Positions 60,069 through 64,000 of a stretch of 64,000 bases of DNA are shown piece after piece; the first letter of the stretch is position 1; every line of letters begins with the position of its first letter. The stretch is from Pseudomonas paraversuta. Lineage in GTDB: Bacteria > Pseudomonadota > Gammaproteobacteria > Pseudomonadales > Pseudomonadaceae. The notes beneath the pieces are model-generated. The model was not told the origin of the DNA and did no database searches. It worked only from the letters and a program-made list of their open reading frames with translations. Location: NCBI RefSeq assembly GCF_904063065.1, contig NZ_CAJFCL010000001.1, positions 62,001 to 126,000 on the forward strand. Reading direction: 5' to 3'. The translations under genes and the position numbers were made by a program.

Positions 60069-60629
60069 ATGCAAAGGCTCGAAGACAACGCAGCACTGGT
60101 GATCATCGACATGCAGAAAGGCATTGATCATCCCAAGCTGGGCAGACGCAACAACCCCCAGGCCGAGTTGCGGATCGAGGCGTTACTGAGTGCATGGCGA
60201 CGGTCTGCAAGGCCGGTGGTTCACGTGCGGCACATATCGCGATCAGCCGACTCGGTATTTCACCCGGGACAACCCGGCTGCGAGTTTCAGGAGGCGTTTG
60301 TGCCTCTGGCCCATGAACACGTTGTGGAAAAGAACGTCCCGGATGCCTTTACCGCCACCAGCCTTGAGCGCTGGCTGACCACCCGTTCAATTCGGCAACT
60401 GGTGATCTGCGGTGTTGTTACCAATAACTCGGTGGAGTCGACGGTGCGCTCGGGAGGCAACCTGGGCTTTGAGGTGATAGTGCCTGCGGACGCTGCTTAC
60501 ACGTTCGATCAAAATGATCTGACAGGCCGCCACTGGAGTGCAGAGGATATACATGCAATCTCTCTCAGCAATCTGGCAATGGACTACGCGACCATTGTCG
60601 AGACCGGGCAGATTTTAAACCTTATCTGA
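60069..60629 (+). CDS. Isochorismatase-like hydrolase with Ser in place of catalytic Cys
   Basis: 186 residues from MQRLEDNAALVIIDMQKGI at 60069. D14 (VIIDMQ) and K88 (VEKNVPDAF) of the triad are present, but the nucleophile position in GVVTNNSVESTVR is S121, not Cys. The rest (GNLGFEVIVPADAAYTF) is normal for the family. I recall a subfamily with TTNNSVEATVR, so the change may be fixed rather than a defect. It follows the GNAT gene by 102 bp. Confidence 0.85.
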   Translation: MQRLEDNAALVIIDMQKGIDHPKLGRRNNPQAELRIEALLSAWRRSARPVVHVRHISRSADSVFHPGQPGCEFQEAFVPLAHEHVVEKNVPDAFTATSLERWLTTRSIRQLVICGVVTNNSVESTVRSGGNLGFEVIVPADAAYTFDQNDLTGRHWSAEDIHAISLSNLAMDYATIVETGQILNLI

Positions 60630-60879
60630 AGCCCCGCTGGTGTTGACGCCACTTGAAGTGCAATCCGGCCAACAGCGAGCCGGCAAGATCGCCCACCCCC
60701 CTGGGCAGGTGCTTTTGGCTGGCTCCGGAGCAGGTGATTTCCCTGCGCGAAACCTTGCACAGCATCGACCGCCGATGCCGGCTGAAATAGTTTAGCGATG
60801 GAAAAACGATTTCCGTTCATACATCCCATCATGGCCACTACAATGCCACCCCACAATGGACGTGATATTGGGCAGGACG

Positions 60880-62781
60880 ATGGAATTTCGAAATAACATC
60901 AATGCGTTACGGGCACTCGCCGTTATTTCGGTGGTGCTTTTCCACTTCAAGGTTCAAGGGTTTGGTGGAGGATTTGCAGGGGTCGACGTATTTTTCGTCA
61001 TCTCGGGCTTCCTGATGACCGGAATCATTTTCACCGGTCTACAAACGCAGCGCTTCTCCCTCCTGGGGTTTTACGCATCAAGAGCGCGCCGCATCATCCC
61101 GGCCCTTTTGACCCTGTGCATTGCACTGTTGATATTCGGCTTCGTATTTCTGCCCCTGGATGATTATCGGGATGCCATAAGGACGCTCAAAAGCAGTCTG
61201 CTTTTCAGCTCGAACTTCACATTCGCCAAAGGCGGCAGTTACTTCGACGCTCCGCTGCACGAAAACTGGCTACTGCATACCTGGTCACTTTCGGTTGAGT
61301 GGCAGTTCTATATGCTTTATCCGTTACTGCTGATGGCGCTCTACAAGTTTGTGGGTGCCAAAAACACAAGAAGTACCCTGGTACTGCTGGCTTTGATCTC
61401 GTTCGCGGCCTCTGTCGTTCTGACCAGGACCAGTCCCGTATTTGCCTTTTATATGCTGCCCACCCGAGCCTGGGAGATGATCGCAGGCGGGCTGGTATTT
61501 TTGTACCCGCTGCAACTTGGCAAGCGCAGCAGTTCGATTTGCGAAGGCCTGGGCCTTGTGGCCATCCTGGCCAGTGTGATGTGTTTTTCCGAGCAGGATC
61601 AGTGGCCCGGTTATTTAGCGTTGCTGCCGGTTCTCGGAACAGCGCTGGTGATTTACGGAAATACCCAGTCGGCTTTCAGTACCAACAGAGCCCTGCAATA
61701 CACCGGCAAGATCTCTTACTCGGTTTACCTTTGGCATTGGCCGCTGGTGGTATTGCTCTATACCTGTGGCCTGCTGACGAGCTGGCCGTACGTGACCGGC
61801 GCAATTATTCTTTCGTTCGTGCTGGGTGCCCTGTCGTTCTATCTGGTGGAGTCACGGGCGAACAGCGCTACCTGCGCTACGAAAACCATCATCAAGTACG
61901 CCTCATATGCGCTTGGCGCAGTCGCCTTGTCAGCCGTCACGTCCTCGGTAGTAAAAGACTACCCTGGCGTCAGGTTTGCCTTTGTGGACCTGGGCCAACC
62001 TGCGTATTCCGGCACACTGTACTCGCAGGAATGCTTCCCCAACGACTATGCCGCCGCCGATTGCAAACTCGGTACGGGCGAAGTATCGGTCATTCTGTTT
62101 GGTGACAGTCACGCTCAATCAACGGCAGCAGCGGTCCAGCTCGAGAACAAGCAAGCCGCTTTATCCTGGGCGCGCGGTGGTTGTCCGACCCTGCAAAACT
62201 TTGAAATGCGTGACAAAGAACTGCAGCGCCAATGCCAGGCGTTCAACCAGGAAAAACTGGAAGTCCTGAAGAACTCCTATAAGGGAATCCCCGTGGTGCT
62301 GTTCAGTCGGGCAGCGCTGTACTGGGACCAGAGCCGAAACAACAAGCACCGAATTTTCTTCCCTGAGGCCAAAGACCCGGATGGCTCATCTTTTGTCGAA
62401 ACCTACACCGCGAAATACATCGACGTCGTCTGCTCGATCGCACAAAACCATCCGGTTTATATCGTAAAGCCGATTCCGGAAATGCCCTTCAGTGTCTATA
62501 AAGGCCTGAATCTGCACAGGCGAATATTCCAGCACACCACGGATATTTCGATCCCGCTGCATGAATATGAAAAGCGCAACAGGATTGCCATTACCGCGAT
62601 CGAAACTGCAGCAAAGCGTTGCAACGCAACCGTAGTGGATCCAACCCCATATCTATGCCCTGACGGCAAATGCATGGGGTCCTGGGACGGGGTTCCGCTG
62701 TATTACGATGACAACCATCTCGTAGACGCAGGCAACGAACAGTTGAAGGGATTGTTTAAAGACGTGTTCAAAGGAATTTAG
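60880..62781 (+). CDS. OafA/YrhL-type acyltransferase with C-terminal SGNH domain
   Basis: 633 residues starting MEFRNNINALRALAVISVVLFHF at 60880. The N-terminal 340 residues form the acyltransferase-3 membrane domain (about ten helices; HF motif, SGFLMTGIIF, SLSVEWQFYMLYP). The C-terminal periplasmic SGNH/GDSL hydrolase-like domain has ILFGDSHAQSTAAAV (Ser) and DDNHLVDAGNEQL (Asp/His). Such proteins O-acetylate lipopolysaccharide or other surface glycans. A promoter of its own is likely since 250 bp precede it. Confidence 0.93.
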   Translation: MEFRNNINALRALAVISVVLFHFKVQGFGGGFAGVDVFFVISGFLMTGIIFTGLQTQRFSLLGFYASRARRIIPALLTLCIALLIFGFVFLPLDDYRDAIRTLKSSLLFSSNFTFAKGGSYFDAPLHENWLLHTWSLSVEWQFYMLYPLLLMALYKFVGAKNTRSTLVLLALISFAASVVLTRTSPVFAFYMLPTRAWEMIAGGLVFLYPLQLGKRSSSICEGLGLVAILASVMCFSEQDQWPGYLALLPVLGTALVIYGNTQSAFSTNRALQYTGKISYSVYLWHWPLVVLLYTCGLLTSWPYVTGAIILSFVLGALSFYLVESRANSATCATKTIIKYASYALGAVALSAVTSSVVKDYPGVRFAFVDLGQPAYSGTLYSQECFPNDYAAADCKLGTGEVSVILFGDSHAQSTAAAVQLENKQAALSWARGGCPTLQNFEMRDKELQRQCQAFNQEKLEVLKNSYKGIPVVLFSRAALYWDQSRNNKHRIFFPEAKDPDGSSFVETYTAKYIDVVCSIAQNHPVYIVKPIPEMPFSVYKGLNLHRRIFQHTTDISIPLHEYEKRNRIAITAIETAAKRCNATVVDPTPYLCPDGKCMGSWDGVPLYYDDNHLVDAGNEQLKGLFKDVFKGI

Positions 62782-62941
62782 CCGCGTACAGGCTCGTGGA
62801 GGCTCGACAGGGAGGCAGAAGCAGCTGAGGCTGGTACTCACCCCGGAAACGACGCCAACTTGCGTTGTCGACCTGTGCGGGCCTTGGCCCGCCATGGTGG
62901 CTCTTCTCTGCGTGCCACCCTGCACCCACAAATCCCGGGCA

Positions 62942-62984
62942 CAAAAAAGCCGGTTAATCCTGAGGATTAGACCGGCTGTTTTGG
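62942..62984 (-). terminator. Terminator of tRNA-Lys
   Basis: On the minus strand ACAGCCGGTCTAATCC-TCA-GGATTAACCGGCT is followed by TTTTTTG, directly after the tRNA. Confidence 0.88.
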
Positions 62985-62993
62985 TGTTGCATA

Positions 62994-63069
62994 TGGTGGG
63001 TCGTGTGGGATTCGAACCTACGACCAATTGGTTAAAAGCCAACTGCTCTACCAACTGAGCTAACGACCC
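62994..63069 (-). tRNA. tRNA-Lys (TTT)
   Basis: 76 nt with encoded CCA; anticodon loop CTTTTAA. All stems pair. It lies next to queC, the position of the P. aeruginosa tRNA-Lys used as an attachment site by pKLC102-like islands. Confidence 0.97.
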
Positions 63070-63086
63070 GCTTCGTTGTGGGACGT

Positions 63087-63114
63087 ATAATACTGATTTT
63101 TAACGAGAATTCAA
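63087..63114 (-). promoter_or_regulatory. Promoter of tRNA-Lys
   Basis: On the minus strand TTGAAT, 16 nt, TATTAT, about 20 nt upstream of the tRNA. Confidence 0.65.
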
Positions 63115-63143
63115 CACCCAGTTAAAAATAAATGCGAAATAAT

Positions 63144-63836
63144 TCAAAAATAGCGGGTTGGGTCAGTAATTCCGGCCGCTGCAAAGCCTTCAGCACGCAG
63201 TCGGCAGCTGTCGCATTTACCGCACGCACGGCCCTGAGCGTCTGCCTGATAGCAGGAAACCGTCAGGGAGTAGTCAACACCGAGCTTTACACCGGTCTGG
63301 ACGATTTGCGCCTTGCTCAGGTTTTGCAGCGGAGCCTGGATGCGGAACCCGTTCCCCTCCACGCCGGCCTTGGTCGCAAGGTTTGCCATGACTTCGAATG
63401 CCTGAACAAATTCAGGACGGCAATCCGGGTAGCCCGAATAGTCCACCGCATTGACGCCGATGAAGATGTCCCGCGCTTGCAGCACTTCTGCCCAGCCCAG
63501 CGCCAACGACAGGAACACGGTGTTACGTGCAGGCACGTAGGTGACCGGGATGCCTTCGCCAAGGGTCTCTGGCACGTCAATGGAACTGTCGGTCAGAGCC
63601 GAGCCGCCAATGCCGTCCAGGTTCAGGCCGATGACTTTGTGCTCTATCGCGCCCAGGTCACGGGCTACACGCGCGGCGGCGTCGAGTTCGGAACGGTGAC
63701 GCTGACCATAATCAAAGCTCATGGTGTAGCAGCTGTAGCCTTCGGCGCGCGCCATGGCCACCACAGTCGCGGAGTCAAGACCGCCAGACAGCAGGATTAC
63801 GGCTCTTTTTTCGGTGACTACAGTTTGTTCGGTCAT
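63144..63836 (-). CDS. queC: 7-cyano-7-deazaguanine synthase
   Basis: Makes preQ0 for queuosine tRNA modification, ATP-dependent. 230 residues. The PP-loop SGGLDS is at 17-22, and the zinc cysteines are in [24 protein letters not shown]. Its start follows the queE stop by one base on the same strand. Confidence 0.97.
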   Translation of the reverse strand: MTEQTVVTEKRAVILLSGGLDSATVVAMARAEGYSCYTMSFDYGQRHRSELDAAARVARDLGAIEHKVIGLNLDGIGGSALTDSSIDVPETLGEGIPVTYVPARNTVFLSLALGWAEVLQARDIFIGVNAVDYSGYPDCRPEFVQAFEVMANLATKAGVEGNGFRIQAPLQNLSKAQIVQTGVKLGVDYSLTVSCYQADAQGRACGKCDSCRLRAEGFAAAGITDPTRYF

Positions 63837-63837
63837 T

Positions 63838-64000
63838 TCAGCGCCCCGGCTCGTCGTTCCAAAGATATTTGTGCAGCTGCATTTGCAAGCGTACTGGCAG
63901 GTTATCCGCCACGATCCAGTCCGCCAGATCGCGGGCCTTCAGGTCGTGGTGACTTGGCGAGAACAAGACTTCGCCAGCCCGTCGCTCCAGCCCGTACTCG
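63838..64000 (-). CDS. queE: 7-carboxy-7-deazaguanine synthase, C-terminal part
   Basis: The last 53 residues of a radical-SAM enzyme cut by the right edge. The C-terminus [20 protein letters not shown] and KYLWND are characteristic of QueE. It supplies CDG, the substrate of QueC, encoded one base downstream. Confidence 0.92.
   Translation of the reverse strand, partial: EYGLERRAGEVLFSPSHHDLKARDLADWIVADNLPVRLQMQLHKYLWNDEPGR

Overview
This 64 kb window is a Pseudomonas chromosome, most likely from the fluorescens lineage. The gene order clpX-lon-hupB-ppiD, fabI, the yej transporter, mltD-gloB-(methyltransferase)-rnhA-dnaQ and tig-tRNA-folD-cysS-glnS-ppiB-lpxH matches what I remember of P. aeruginosa and its relatives. 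The REP palindromes of the GGAGCGAGCTTGCTCGCGAGC type are also typical of the genus. No phage, integrase, transposase or CRISPR locus was seen.

Layout. 1-6630: a 2-aminoethylphosphonate locus. It holds an MFS permease cut by the left edge, two paralogous LysR regulators facing each other across a 1.35 kb REP tandem array, and phnW-phnX. 6655-9286: flavin reductase, a small unknown protein, a third LysR regulator and a GNAT. 9331-13776: dnaQ, rnhA, a methyltransferase, gloB and mltD. 13934-22122: a peptide ABC transporter with two tandem binding proteins (yejA-type, yejA, yejB, yejE, yejF), then fabI. 22331-23832: a P450/ABM-monooxygenase pair. 23912-32426: envelope and protein quality control (ppiD, a degenerate tRNA-like gene, hupB, lon, clpX, clpP, tig). 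32795-33339: tRNA-His, Leu, His, Arg. 33620-39223: folD, cysS, glnS, ppiB, lpxH. 39331-44084: an EmrAB-TolC-type efflux operon ending upstream in its own MarR regulator. 44211-53588: miaE, uspE-like gene, a DUF1289 gene, acnB, an AI-2E family permease, tusA-like gene, a bepA-like protease and nadA. 53843-62781: an accessory stretch with a DJ-1/PfpI protein, a Fur-boxed TonB siderophore receptor, small unknowns, GNATs, two isochorismatase-fold hydrolases and an acyltransferase. 62994-64000: tRNA-Lys, queC and the end of queE.

The most unusual signals are regulatory or RNA-level. (1) A 20-residue leader peptide with seven consecutive Thr codons is followed by a mutually exclusive antiterminator/terminator pair, directly upstream of a hydrolase-GNAT-hydrolase gene set (58785-58912); it has the architecture of the enterobacterial thr attenuator but sits on an unrelated operon. 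(2) A 77-nt tRNA-Asp-derived gene has an apparent GGU anticodon, damaged stems and its own terminator, between hupB and ppiD. (3) A tandem array of 166-bp REP-pair units lies between two convergent paralogous regulators. (4) A 139-bp element with perfect 17-bp inverted ends lies in the acnB upstream region. All calls come from reading the sequence and from remembered family knowledge; no database search was run.
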